Below, in pieces: positions 45,188 to 53,937 of a stretch of DNA of 64,000 nt. The stretch is from assembly GCA_029202405.1 (NCBI GenBank), contig CP119312.1, positions 1,369,001 through 1,433,000 of the forward strand, written 5' to 3'. Each line of letters opens with the position of its first letter. The first letter of the stretch is position 1. Both the position numbers and the translations under genes were made by a program. The notes under the pieces were generated by a model, which worked only from the letters and a program-made list of their open reading frames with translations, ran no database searches and was not told where the DNA came from. This DNA comes from Candidatus Devosia phytovorans (GTDB lineage Bacteria > Pseudomonadota > Alphaproteobacteria > Rhizobiales > Devosiaceae).

Positions 45188-46444
45188 TCAAACCGGCGAC
45201 CGCTGCAGCACATCCTGCCATTCTGGGTGCCGGTTGATCTGCGCTTTGGCGAAGGGACAGAGCGGCAGGATGGAAACGCCGTCGCGCCTGGCATCCTCGA
45301 CCGCCTGACGCACTAGGCGTTCGCCGACCTTGCGGCCGCGCAGCGCGTCCGGCACGCCCGTATGGTCGATGATGATGAGCTCAGCACTCATTCGGCTATA
45401 GGTCATTTCGGCCTCGTAGCCGTTGATCACCAGACGATAGCGACCCTTGCTCGGCCCATCCTCCCGCTCGACAACGCTGTCGGCAACGGCAGGTGCGGCA
45501 GCATGCTGACCCGCATCGTGAGGCCGAACCTGGCGCGGATTGCCCGGGCCACACTCAAGCAGGTCGCGGTCCCAGTGACCGAGATCGGCTGCCGCCTCAT
45601 AGGTCGAAGTGAGGAAAGCCATGAGGGCTGCGTCCGGGTCGGCTGCCGTTTGCACGGCGGCAAAGGGCAGGATGAACTCACCCATCGTGTCATGCCAGAA
45701 GGCGCCGTCGGGCTGCACCTGTGCCGTCTTGAAGCCGTCCGGGGTGGGATAGGCATAGGCATAAAAGGCTGGATAGTCGATGCCGCCGCCACCGGGCCAG
45801 AAGCCGACCGAGGAGACTTCTCGATCATAGGCTTCCTGCGCCACTGCGAGCGGCAGGGCCGGTACGCCGCCAGGGTGGAGCGGGGCGCGGCGACCCGAAA
45901 AGCGCGTAACGGCCAGGTCGAAACTGCCCCAGAACAGATGTACGGGGCTGGACTTGCCGAGGAAGCCGGTGCGGAACCGTCCGAACACGCGATCCATGGC
46001 CACGAGGGCTTGATGGAAGCGCCCGACGGCCGCCCGGTCATAGGGGCGGTCGCGATGGTCCTCGACGAAGGGCACTGGATTGGGCACTTCATTGGGTTCG
46101 CCATTGAAGGTCGGCGTACCGCCCAGCGCGGTGATCAGTTGCACGAACCTGGCGTGGAAGGCCGCGACCGTCATCGGCTCGAGGTCAAACGAGGTCTTGT
46201 GGCCATTGCCGCAGGTGCCTGTCACCAGATGGTTCTTGAAGTCGAACAGGATTTCGATACCCGGACCATCAGGAATGGGCGAGGAGGCCAGCCCCATCGG
46301 GGTGACATAGAAGGTCGCGTGCCAGGAATGGTTGAGCCAGGGCGTATGAGCGAGACGATATTTGCCGGCGATCTGCAGATAAAGATGCAGCGCCGAACAG
46401 GTGTCGCGCCAGCCGAGATAGTCGAGTTGAGGCCAATTGGTCAT
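45188..46444 (-). CDS. DUF5996 protein fused to a GNAT-like acetyltransferase domain
   Basis: This 418-residue protein joins two families. Residues 1-310 match DUF5996: WPQLDYLGWRDTCSALHLYLQ, PWLNHSWHATFYVTPMGL, HLFWGSFDLAVTRFSGR and GFWPGGGGIDYPAFYAYAYP. About 25 linker residues lead to residues 335-418, a small GNAT domain of the YidJ kind (YSRMSAELIIIDHTGVPDALRGRKVGERLVRQA, PLCPFAKAQINRHPEW). Both activities are uncharacterised; such mini-GNATs bind acetyl-CoA. The two parts are usually encoded separately (recollection, not checked). The frame is continuous across the junction. Confidence 0.83.
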   Translation of the reverse strand: MTNWPQLDYLGWRDTCSALHLYLQIAGKYRLAHTPWLNHSWHATFYVTPMGLASSPIPDGPGIEILFDFKNHLVTGTCGNGHKTSFDLEPMTVAAFHARFVQLITALGGTPTFNGEPNEVPNPVPFVEDHRDRPYDRAAVGRFHQALVAMDRVFGRFRTGFLGKSSPVHLFWGSFDLAVTRFSGRRAPLHPGGVPALPLAVAQEAYDREVSSVGFWPGGGGIDYPAFYAYAYPTPDGFKTAQVQPDGAFWHDTMGEFILPFAAVQTAADPDAALMAFLTSTYEAAADLGHWDRDLLECGPGNPRQVRPHDAGQHAAAPAVADSVVEREDGPSKGRYRLVINGYEAEMTYSRMSAELIIIDHTGVPDALRGRKVGERLVRQAVEDARRDGVSILPLCPFAKAQINRHPEWQDVLQRSPV

Positions 46445-46486
46445 GTAACGTCCTATGCTATGTATGGGCCTGCGGAAGTCGGCGGG

Positions 46487-47464
46487 TCAGTCGGGCAGGG
46501 GGATGAACTCGTTGCGATCATCGACCGGCAGGTCGAAGCGCCCTTGCCCCCAGTTCTGGGCCCGCCACTCCGCCTTGGCCTGTTCGATGCGCTCCTCTGA
46601 CGAGGCGACGAAATTCCACCAGATGTAGCGCGGGCTGTTGAGCGTCGCGCCGCCGAGGATCATCACCCTGGCGCCGCGCTCACCGGCGACGACGGTGATC
46701 TTGTCGCCGGGCCGGAAGACCATCATCTGCGGCGCCTCGAAATCCTGTCCCGCCACCGAGATCGATCCCTCCACGATATAGATGCCCCGGTCCTCGTGAT
46801 TGTCCGGCATCGGCAGGCGGCTGCCGCCCGCCAGCTGCACGTCGGCATAAAAGGTTTCGGAAAACATGGTTGCGGGGGCTTCCGCCCCATAGGCCTTGCC
46901 CAGAATCAGCCGCAGCGAAACACCCTTGTCCTCCAGCACGGGCAGCGCCGGTTTGCCGTGATGCTCGAATGATGGTTCCACGTCCTCGTGGCTATCGGGC
47001 AGGGCCAACCATGTCTGGATGCCGAAGAGGCTATTGGGGCCGCTCCTTGCCGTCGCCGTCGTCCGTTCGGAATGGGATACGCCGCGCCCGGCAACCATCC
47101 AGTTCAGCTCGCCGGGGCGGATGACCTGGTCGGCGCCAGTACTGTCGCGATGATGGAAATCGCCGCGGAACAGATAGGTGACCGTGCCAAGCCCGGTGTG
47201 CGGATGCGGCCGGACGTCGATCCCCTGTCCGGTCAGCAGCTCTGCCGGCCCGGCTTGGTCGAAGAAGATGAATGGGCCAACCATCTGTCGCTGCGGAGCA
47301 GGCAGGGCCCGCCGGACCTCGAAGCCACCCAGGTCCCGGCTGCGGGGAATGATGAGCGTCTCGATCGCATCGGCGCCGACATCATCGGGATCGCCCGGCT
47401 CCAGACTTGGGTTCCAACTCACGCGCCATCCTCCCGCTTGATTGACAAGTGGGTAAGTGACCAT
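46487..47464 (-). CDS. Pirin family protein
   Basis: This 325-residue bicupin has the pirin metal-site motif RPHPHTGLGTVTYLFRG near residue 85. HRDSTGADQVIRPGELNWMVAGRGVSHSE and a C-terminal cupin (GIYIVEGSISVAGQDFEAPQM) follow. Some pirins oxidise quercetin, others regulate metabolic enzymes; the role here is unknown. It lies between the DUF5996 and LysR genes on the same strand. The LysR gene just upstream may control it (inference). Confidence 0.9.
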   Translation of the reverse strand: MVTYPLVNQAGGWRVSWNPSLEPGDPDDVGADAIETLIIPRSRDLGGFEVRRALPAPQRQMVGPFIFFDQAGPAELLTGQGIDVRPHPHTGLGTVTYLFRGDFHHRDSTGADQVIRPGELNWMVAGRGVSHSERTTATARSGPNSLFGIQTWLALPDSHEDVEPSFEHHGKPALPVLEDKGVSLRLILGKAYGAEAPATMFSETFYADVQLAGGSRLPMPDNHEDRGIYIVEGSISVAGQDFEAPQMMVFRPGDKITVVAGERGARVMILGGATLNSPRYIWWNFVASSEERIEQAKAEWRAQNWGQGRFDLPVDDRNEFIPLPD

Positions 47465-47532
47465 GCGAGGCGCAGCTTAACTAGGTCCGGTCCGTGCGGT
47501 TCTGTGTTGCGGAACGCGGAACGCTTTGCCGT

Positions 47533-48402
47533 TCACTCCGACCCCAGCGTTTCGATGAGCAGCTCGGTCAACACACGGACCTTGCGGGTTGGAAACTGGC
47601 TTGGCGGTCGCACCACATAAATCCCCGCAACCGGTGGCGGATAGCGGGTCATGATCTCCACGAGTTCTCCGGAGGCGATATGCTGGTCGACAAGACAGTC
47701 CGGCAGCCAGGCAATGCCGATGCCGGCCAGGGCCGCAGCGACGAGAGCGGTGCCATTGTCCGCCTTGAAGCGCCCCTGCGGCTGTACGGTCACGACAGTA
47801 TCGCCATCGGCGAACTGCCAGTTTTCAGTACCCTGCATTAGGGCATTGTGCGACATGATGTCATCGGGTGTCTCGGGCGCGCCATGGGTCGCGACATAGC
47901 CGGGGCTGGCGACCAGCTTTCCATAGAACGGTCCGACCCGTCGGGCGATCAGGTTCGAGTCGGGCAGGTAGCCGACGCGGATCGAGCAATCGAAGCCTTC
48001 GGCGATCAGGTCGACAAAGCGATCGCTATATGAAGCATGGACGTGCAGCTGGGGATGGCGCCTGGCCAGTTCGGCCAGCAGGGGTGAGAACTCGCTGGGT
48101 CCCACCGAGAGTGGAACGGCGATGCGCAGCCGGCCAGTCAGGTCGCCATCGGGCAGGATGACCTCACGGGCGGCCTCTATTTCCGCCACGGCTCTCGCGG
48201 CATGGTCGCGAAAGGCGACACCGGCTTCGGTGAGCGCCGCGCCGCGCGTCGTCCGCGCCAGAAGCTGTACGCCGAACCCTGTTTCAAGCCGGGCCAGCCG
48301 CCGGCTGACAATGGATTTCGACACGCCAAGGCGCCGTGCAGCGGCGGTAATGCCACCGGCATCGGCGACTTCAACGAAGGTCTGGAGTTCTTCTATATCC
48401 AC
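47533..48402 (-). CDS. LysR-family transcriptional regulator
   Basis: This 289-residue LTTR has a winged helix at residues 1-60 (LQTFVEVADAGGITAAARRLGVSKSIVSRRLARLE) and a substrate-binding domain from about 85. GTG at 48402 was preferred because AGAGGA lies seven bases upstream. A longer frame to 48426 lacks a good site. It belongs to the subgroup resembling AaeR/DsdC-like regulators of small aromatic or redox genes, but the effector is unknown. It lies upstream of pirin on the same strand. Confidence 0.9.
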   Translation of the reverse strand: MDIEELQTFVEVADAGGITAAARRLGVSKSIVSRRLARLETGFGVQLLARTTRGAALTEAGVAFRDHAARAVAEIEAAREVILPDGDLTGRLRIAVPLSVGPSEFSPLLAELARRHPQLHVHASYSDRFVDLIAEGFDCSIRVGYLPDSNLIARRVGPFYGKLVASPGYVATHGAPETPDDIMSHNALMQGTENWQFADGDTVVTVQPQGRFKADNGTALVAAALAGIGIAWLPDCLVDQHIASGELVEIMTRYPPPVAGIYVVRPPSQFPTRKVRVLTELLIETLGSE

Positions 48403-48514
48403 GCGGTGTTCCTCTTTGGGCGACACAGCACTGCCCGATGCGGCACTATCGCATCAAGTTGTGGAACTGCAATACGAGCTGGGGGCTTTGCGTCTGACAG
48501 CAGCAGGAGTGAGC

Positions 48515-49195
48515 ATGACCACGCAAAGCGAAAGACGGCCCGGCTGGCCCGAAATTATCGTCGGACTGATCGGCATTGCCATTTTCGGGATTGGACTGGC
48601 GTTTTTCGTCGTGCAGTTGCCGTTGGATCCGGTCGCCATCGGCCTGATCATGACGGCGCTGTCGGGCGTCGGTGGACTGGCGGGATTCTTTTTTGCCTAC
48701 TTTTTGCGCCTGCGCGAGTGGGGTGCGTTCGGGATTCGGCAAACCACGATGAAGTGGCTGCTGATCGGGGTAGGTGCCGGAGTCTTTGCCTTTATCGCCA
48801 AGAGCTTGTCGATACTGCTTTATGTAGCGCTGACGGGCGACAACTCCAACATGCAGGCGGTTTATGGCCAAGGTGGCAGCGGAGGCGCATGGTCGCTGGT
48901 GCTAGCGACACTCCTGCTGGCTGTACTGACGCCGCTGGGCGAGGAGTTCCTGTTCCGTGGTGTGGTGACCAGTGCGCTGCTCAAATATGGGGCCCTGGTT
49001 GGCGTGGTCGGGGGCGCTGTGATTTTCGCGCTGTTCCACGGCATCAATCCGGTCTTTCCCGCGGCCCTGGTGACGGGGCTGATCGCGGGCGAGGTCTTCC
49101 GCCGCAGCGGCTCTATCTGGCCAGCCGTCATGGTGCATTCGGTGGTCAATCTACCCACCGTTCCGGCCTTGGTGCTGGCCGGCGCAACGCAGTGA
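48515..49195 (+). CDS. CPBP intramembrane metalloprotease (CAAX/Abi family)
   Basis: This 226-residue membrane protein has about seven helices and the three CPBP motifs: GEEFLFRG near residue 147 (EExxxR), FALFHG near 180 (FxxxH), and the HSVVN segment near 212. These residues form the zinc protease site within the membrane. GCAGGAG before ATG 48515 sets the start, although the frame is open far upstream. Such proteases can process prenylated or peptide substrates or give bacteriocin immunity; no partner is visible. Confidence 0.87.
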   Translation: MTTQSERRPGWPEIIVGLIGIAIFGIGLAFFVVQLPLDPVAIGLIMTALSGVGGLAGFFFAYFLRLREWGAFGIRQTTMKWLLIGVGAGVFAFIAKSLSILLYVALTGDNSNMQAVYGQGGSGGAWSLVLATLLLAVLTPLGEEFLFRGVVTSALLKYGALVGVVGGAVIFALFHGINPVFPAALVTGLIAGEVFRRSGSIWPAVMVHSVVNLPTVPALVLAGATQ

Positions 49196-49477
49196 CAGTG
49201 GTCAGCGCGCCATTGTTACCACGCACGATTATCGAACCCGATAAACATATCTCTTTCCTCACACGCGGATCGGAATTGCAGGCCGTCGCTTCGTCCTGCC
49301 CATGTTTGAAGCGATGACATGATAATGTGAAACGACAAGCCGTCGTCCGTAGGCTACTGTTCGGTATTCCGGTCGCCCTTGGCAGACCGTCCGGGTCGCG
49401 TTTGGCATCCAGCGCAAGAAATGGGATGAGCTACCTTTGCGATGTCGGTTGCAGAGGGCGATCCGGGAAGTGGCACC

Positions 49478-50716
49478 ATGACTAACCTCAAGCTCGTTCA
49501 AGACGGCGCCGATCCGACACCATATTCCCGCGTCAAGGACGGCAATTCCGATATCGAACTGCTCCATGCCATCAGCAACGAGCTGATTGGCGAGCAGGAC
49601 AGCGACGCGCTTTATGGCAAAATCCTCGACGCTGCGATGGCGATCATGGGTTCCCAATTCGGAACGATCCAGCTTCTGCGCTCGCATTCTGATGGTTCGG
49701 GTGTCGGCCTGCACCTGTTGGTTTCCAGGGGACTGACCCCGCGCGACAAGGCGGTTTGGCAATGGGTTTCCCCGTCAAACCATAGCAGTTGCACAGCCGC
49801 CCTGAGGTCGGGCCATCGCGCCGTCATCGGCGATTTTGAGACCTGGGACGAGATTGCAAACACACCGGACCTACAGGCCTTCAGGCAGGCGCGTATCCGA
49901 TCTGCCCAGACCACACCCCTCAGATCACGCAGCGGTCAGCTGCTGGGCATGATCTCCAACCATTGGTCCTATCCGCATCAGCCATCCGAGCGCGATCTGC
50001 GGCTACTTGATATTCTGTCCCGGCAGGCCGCCGATCTCATGGATCGGACGCTGGCAGACGAAGCCCTGCGTGACCGGGAAAAGCAACTCGAAGCGTCGGT
50101 CAGCGCCCTGCGGGAAAAAGAGCAGCTTCAGGATATCCTCGCAAACGAGCTGGGGCATCGCGTCAAAAATCTCTTTGCGATGGTTTCCGCGATTGCCTCG
50201 TTCACACTGCGTGGGTCCAGTGATCAGGCAAGGGCACTGGTTCTGCAACAGCGGCTTCTGGCACTGAGTTCCGCCCATGAAATCCTGTTGCAGTCCGATT
50301 GGTCCTCGGCGGCGATTGCGGATGTGGTGACCGGGGCCGCGAACAATGCTGGCGTGTCCGGTCGGATTCAAGTCAACGGCCCCGAAACGCTTATCGGATC
50401 AAAAGCGGCGCTTAGTCTGGCGCTGCTGGTCCACGAGCTGGCGACCAATGCGCTCAAGCATGGGTCCTTGTCCGTCGGCGGCGGCAGTGTCGATTTCAGC
50501 TGGCGCGTCGAGCCAAGCGATGGAAAGGACCAGCTGCGTCTCACATGGCGAGAGCTCAAGGGACCCGAAGTCGTGCCGCCAACCGAGAAAGGTTTCGGCT
50601 CAAAACTAATCAGTGCCGGCCTTAGCGGATCCGGCGGCGTGATCGTATCCTATCACCCCACGGGGCTCATGTGTGAGATCAGTGCGCCGCTAGAAGATCT
50701 GCAGGGTGCCGAATAG
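49478..50716 (+). CDS. GAF-HWE/HisKA_2-type sensor histidine kinase
   Basis: This soluble kinase of about 412 residues has a GAF domain (about 25-185, LLHAISNELIGEQDSDALY to LLDILSRQAADLMDRTL), a short coiled coil, and a HisKA_2/HWE-type phosphoacceptor ELGHRVKNLFAMVSAIA with His227. The ATPase part has LVHELATNALKHGSL and GFGSKLI. HWE kinases in alphaproteobacteria often feed the general stress or light responses. No response regulator gene is adjacent, so it is an orphan in this window. ATG at 49442 is an alternative start. Confidence 0.88.
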   Translation: MTNLKLVQDGADPTPYSRVKDGNSDIELLHAISNELIGEQDSDALYGKILDAAMAIMGSQFGTIQLLRSHSDGSGVGLHLLVSRGLTPRDKAVWQWVSPSNHSSCTAALRSGHRAVIGDFETWDEIANTPDLQAFRQARIRSAQTTPLRSRSGQLLGMISNHWSYPHQPSERDLRLLDILSRQAADLMDRTLADEALRDREKQLEASVSALREKEQLQDILANELGHRVKNLFAMVSAIASFTLRGSSDQARALVLQQRLLALSSAHEILLQSDWSSAAIADVVTGAANNAGVSGRIQVNGPETLIGSKAALSLALLVHELATNALKHGSLSVGGGSVDFSWRVEPSDGKDQLRLTWRELKGPEVVPPTEKGFGSKLISAGLSGSGGVIVSYHPTGLMCEISAPLEDLQGAE

Positions 50717-50878
50717 GCGCGGCAACAAGACCGCAGAGTTTGACGCATCCCGGTCCGACCCCTGTCGAACCAAGATCTGACGCGATGTATCGACAGCAGT
50801 GCCCCGACGTTGGGAACTGGTATCAGTCAGGGCCGGCTTCTCGCAGCTGGCCCTGACTACTCGCTTCAAGGACTTGTC

Positions 50879-51205
50879 TTAGTGGCTGATCATCCACGGT
50901 CGTTTACCCGCAAATGTCTTGCTGCCATTTGGCAGGTGTACCGTGCTCGACGGCTTGGATTTACTCGCCGAGCAACACGAGCACCCGGCACCGTGCGAAC
51001 GCCTGGGCTCATGGCTGGCTTTTTCATTGGTGGCGAAAGCCGTGCGCCGTGCGGCGTCCATGCCGTTGGCATAGGGCATGGAGAAGAAGGCCCGGGCTGA
51101 TGGCTGGCCGCAGTCCGGACAATCGTGCTTGTCGGCCGATTGCGACATCGGCCGGATGGCCGTGAAGGGCCCGCAGCTTTCGCATTGATAGTCGTAATAG
51201 GCCAT
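50879..51205 (-). CDS. fmdB: FmdB-type zinc-ribbon protein
   Basis: This 108-residue protein starts MAYYDYQCESCGPF and has paired CxxC knuckles (CESCG, CPDCG) typical of the FmdB putative regulatory family. A second cysteine cluster (GCSCCSA) lies near residue 75. In Methylophilus methylotrophus fmdB lies beside the formamidase gene fmdA and short-chain amide transport genes. Here it directly follows fmdA with a ten-base gap. Its exact role is unproven. Confidence 0.88.
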   Translation of the reverse strand: MAYYDYQCESCGPFTAIRPMSQSADKHDCPDCGQPSARAFFSMPYANGMDAARRTAFATNEKASHEPRRSHGAGCSCCSASKSKPSSTVHLPNGSKTFAGKRPWMISH

Positions 51206-51215
51206 GTGCTTACCC

Positions 51216-52445
51216 TCAGAGATCGTGGGCGATCGGCATGTTGATCGAGCCGTCGAGATATTTCTTCGGCCCCTCATTGCCTGGCATGAGGTCGAACTCG
51301 AAGATGTCGGTCGGCAACCAGAGTGTGGCGCAGGCATTGGGGATGTCGACCACGCCCGAGATATGTCCCTGCACCGGGGCGGTGCCGAGGATGGAATAGG
51401 CTTGGGCGCCGGAATAGCCGAACTTTTTGAGATACTCGATGGCGTTGAGGCACGCCTGACGATAGGCGGTGGTGACGTCGAGATAGTGCTGGGTGCCGCT
51501 CTCGTCGACCGAAATGCCCTCAAAGATCAGGTAGTCGTCATATTTCGGCGCGATCGGTGAGGGCCGAAAGATCGGGTTCTTGACGCCATACTTGGCCATG
51601 CCGCCCTTGATGAGGGTGACCTTGATATGCAGCCAGCCGGCCATTTCGATAGCGCCGCAGAAGGTGATCTCGCCATCGCCCTGCGAGAAGTGCAAATCGC
51701 CCATGGAAAGCCCGGCACCATCGACATAGACCGGGAAATACACCTTCGAGCCGCGTGACAGATCCTTGATGTCGCAATTGCCGCCATGTTCGCGCGGCGG
51801 CACGGTGCGGGCGCCGGTGGCGGCAGCCGCATCGCGCGCATCGCCCTTGAGCGCGCCCATGTGGGCGGCGGCGGTTTCGGGCAGCTTGGCGAGAGACGGC
51901 ACGCGATTGGGGTCGGTGTCGTTGAGCTTTTTCTCGCGCGTGTTCCACATGTCGAGCATCTTGTGATCGGGCAGGCAGCCGATCAGACCCGGATGGATCA
52001 GGCCGGCATATTTGACGCCGGGGATATGGCGCGACTGGGTGAACATGCCCTTGAAGTCCCAGATCGACTTTTGCGCGCTGGGGAAATGCTGGTCGAGAAA
52101 GCCGCCGCCATTGTTGAGCGAGAAGAAGCCGTTGAAGCCCCAGAGCGAGTTCTCGAAGGCGCCGATATCGAGAATGTCCACTACCAGCAGATCGCCCGGT
52201 TCGGCGCCCTTGACCCCGATCGGGCCGGACAGGAAGTGCACCTGGTTGAGGTCGACATCGCGCACGTCGGCGGCGCTGTCGTCGTTTTTGATCTGCCCGC
52301 CGGTCCAGTCATAGGTCTCGACCTTGAAGTCGTCGCCGGGCTCGACCCAACAGGCCATGGGGATGTCCGGATGCCAGCGATTGTGAATTTTTTCATTGGT
52401 ATAGGGGGAATCGTTGAGATCGACCTTGATCAGCGTGTCGGTCAT
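51216..52445 (-). CDS. fmdA: Formamidase (acetamidase/formamidase family)
   Basis: This 409-residue enzyme hydrolyses formamide to formate and ammonia. The N-terminus KVDLNDSPYTNEKIHNRWHPDIP is diagnostic, as are HFLSGPIGVKGAEPGDLLVVDILDIG, REHGGNCDIKDLSRGSKVYFPV and DLHFSQGDGEITFCGAIEMAGW. The enzyme is cytoplasmic. It is encoded after urtE on the same strand, so the ABC importer probably brings in its amide substrate. Nitrogen-limited expression would be expected. Confidence 0.94.
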   Translation of the reverse strand: MTDTLIKVDLNDSPYTNEKIHNRWHPDIPMACWVEPGDDFKVETYDWTGGQIKNDDSAADVRDVDLNQVHFLSGPIGVKGAEPGDLLVVDILDIGAFENSLWGFNGFFSLNNGGGFLDQHFPSAQKSIWDFKGMFTQSRHIPGVKYAGLIHPGLIGCLPDHKMLDMWNTREKKLNDTDPNRVPSLAKLPETAAAHMGALKGDARDAAAATGARTVPPREHGGNCDIKDLSRGSKVYFPVYVDGAGLSMGDLHFSQGDGEITFCGAIEMAGWLHIKVTLIKGGMAKYGVKNPIFRPSPIAPKYDDYLIFEGISVDESGTQHYLDVTTAYRQACLNAIEYLKKFGYSGAQAYSILGTAPVQGHISGVVDIPNACATLWLPTDIFEFDLMPGNEGPKKYLDGSINMPIAHDL

Positions 52446-52476
52446 TTATGGCTCCTCTGGTGTTCGCAGGACTGGA

Positions 52477-53166
52477 CTAGACGGATAGGAAGGACGCGAC
52501 CTTGTCGGCGTCGATGTCGGCGCGCGGGCTCTCGTGCACGAATTCGCCGTTCTCGATCACCAGCACGCGGTCGGCGATATCGAGGGCAAAGCTGAGCACC
52601 TGCTCGGAGACGATGATGGAGAGGCCGCGCTCGTCGCGGATGCGCCTGAGCGTCCGGGCCAGTTCCTTGATGATCGAGGGCTGAATGCCTTCGGTGGGTT
52701 CATCGAGCAGCAGCACTTTGGGCCGGCTGGCCAGCGCCCGGGCGATGGCCAGTTGCTGTTGCTGTCCGCCCGACAGATTGCCGCCGCGCCGGCCCTTCAT
52801 TTCGAGCAGCACGGGGAAGATCTCGTAGAGATCCCTAGGGACCTGGGTTTCGCCGGTGACGGTCAGACCGGTCTCGATGTTTTCCCGGACCGTCATGGTC
52901 GAAAAGATCTGCCGGCCTTGCGGCACATAGGCGAGGCCAGACTTGACGCGCTGGAAGCTTTCGCTGGCCTGGATTTCGGCGCTACCGATGCTGATCGTGC
53001 CGCTGGCTGTGGGCACCACGCCCATCAGCGATTTCATCAGCGTGGTCTTGCCCATGCCATTGCGGCCCATGATGGCGACGATCTCGTTAGGCGCCACATC
53101 GAGCGTGACGCCGTGGATCACTTCGCTCTGGCCATAGGAAACGTGCAGGTTGTCGATGGTGAGCAT
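52477..53166 (-). CDS. urtE: Urea/short-chain amide ABC transporter ATP-binding protein UrtE
   Basis: This 229-residue ATPase of the branched-chain/urea (LivF-like) type has Walker A GRNGMGKTT, signature LSGGQQQQLAIARAL and Walker B VLLLDEPTEGIQPSI. LAYVPQGRQIFSTMTVRENIETG is typical of UrtE. ATG at 53166 gives the canonical start MLTIDNLHVSYGQSEVIHG. An open frame further upstream is a shadow of urtD. It lies two bases after urtD. Confidence 0.93.
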   Translation of the reverse strand: MLTIDNLHVSYGQSEVIHGVTLDVAPNEIVAIMGRNGMGKTTLMKSLMGVVPTASGTISIGSAEIQASESFQRVKSGLAYVPQGRQIFSTMTVRENIETGLTVTGETQVPRDLYEIFPVLLEMKGRRGGNLSGGQQQQLAIARALASRPKVLLLDEPTEGIQPSIIKELARTLRRIRDERGLSIIVSEQVLSFALDIADRVLVIENGEFVHESPRADIDADKVASFLSV

Positions 53167-53168
53167 GA

Positions 53169-53927
53169 TCAGTGTCCCAGATAGACTTCGATGACCCTGG
53201 GGTCGGCCTGCACGAACTCCATCGAGCCTTCCGACAGAACCTTGCCCTGGTGCAGCACGGTGACGCGGTGGGCGATGTCCTCGACGAATTTCATGTCGTG
53301 CTCGATAACGATCACCGAGTGATGCTTGATGATGGTGTTGAGCAGTTCGGCGGTCTTGATGCGCTCGGCCACGCTCATGCCGGCCACCGGCTCGTCGAGC
53401 ATGAGCAGTTCGGGGTTCTGGATCAGCAGCATGCCGATCTCGAGCCATTGCTTCTGGCCGTGGCTCAAGATGGCCGCTTCGGTGCGCAGATGGTCCTTGA
53501 GGAAGACGAGCTCGGCGATCTGCTCGACGCGGTTGATGACCTCGGCATCGCGGCGGAAGGCGAGGGCGCCCCACACCGTCTTGCCGCGAGGAAAGGACAG
53601 TTCGAGGTTTTCGAAGACCGTCAGGTCCTCGTAGATCGAGGGGTTCTGGAATTTGCGGCCCACACCGGCATTGACGATCTGGTGCTCCTTCATTCTGGTC
53701 AGTTCCTTGCCGTGGAACTGGATCGAGCCAGAGGTCGCTTTGGTGCGGCCGCAGATCAGATCGAGCACCGTGGTCTTGCCGGCACCATTGGGGCCGATGA
53801 TGACGCGGATCTCGTTTTCCTCGACATAGAAGGACAGGTCGTTGACCGCCTTGAAGCCGTCAAAGGAGACGGTGAGGCTTTCGACCGAGAGCAGGAAATC
53901 CTTGGGGCCTGTGGTTTCGATGGTCAT
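53169..53927 (-). CDS. urtD: Urea/short-chain amide ABC transporter ATP-binding protein UrtD
   Basis: This 252-residue LivG-like ATPase has Walker A GPNGAGKTT, a signature of the form LSHGQKQWLEIGMLL (SHGQ in place of SGGQ, as in UrtD proteins) and Walker B LLMLDEPVAGM. The start at 53927 is set by GGAG seven bases upstream. It pairs with UrtE to energise the UrtB/UrtC channel. Confidence 0.93.
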   Translation of the reverse strand: MTIETTGPKDFLLSVESLTVSFDGFKAVNDLSFYVEENEIRVIIGPNGAGKTTVLDLICGRTKATSGSIQFHGKELTRMKEHQIVNAGVGRKFQNPSIYEDLTVFENLELSFPRGKTVWGALAFRRDAEVINRVEQIAELVFLKDHLRTEAAILSHGQKQWLEIGMLLIQNPELLMLDEPVAGMSVAERIKTAELLNTIIKHHSVIVIEHDMKFVEDIAHRVTVLHQGKVLSEGSMEFVQADPRVIEVYLGH

Positions 53928-53937
53928 GATCCGTCTC

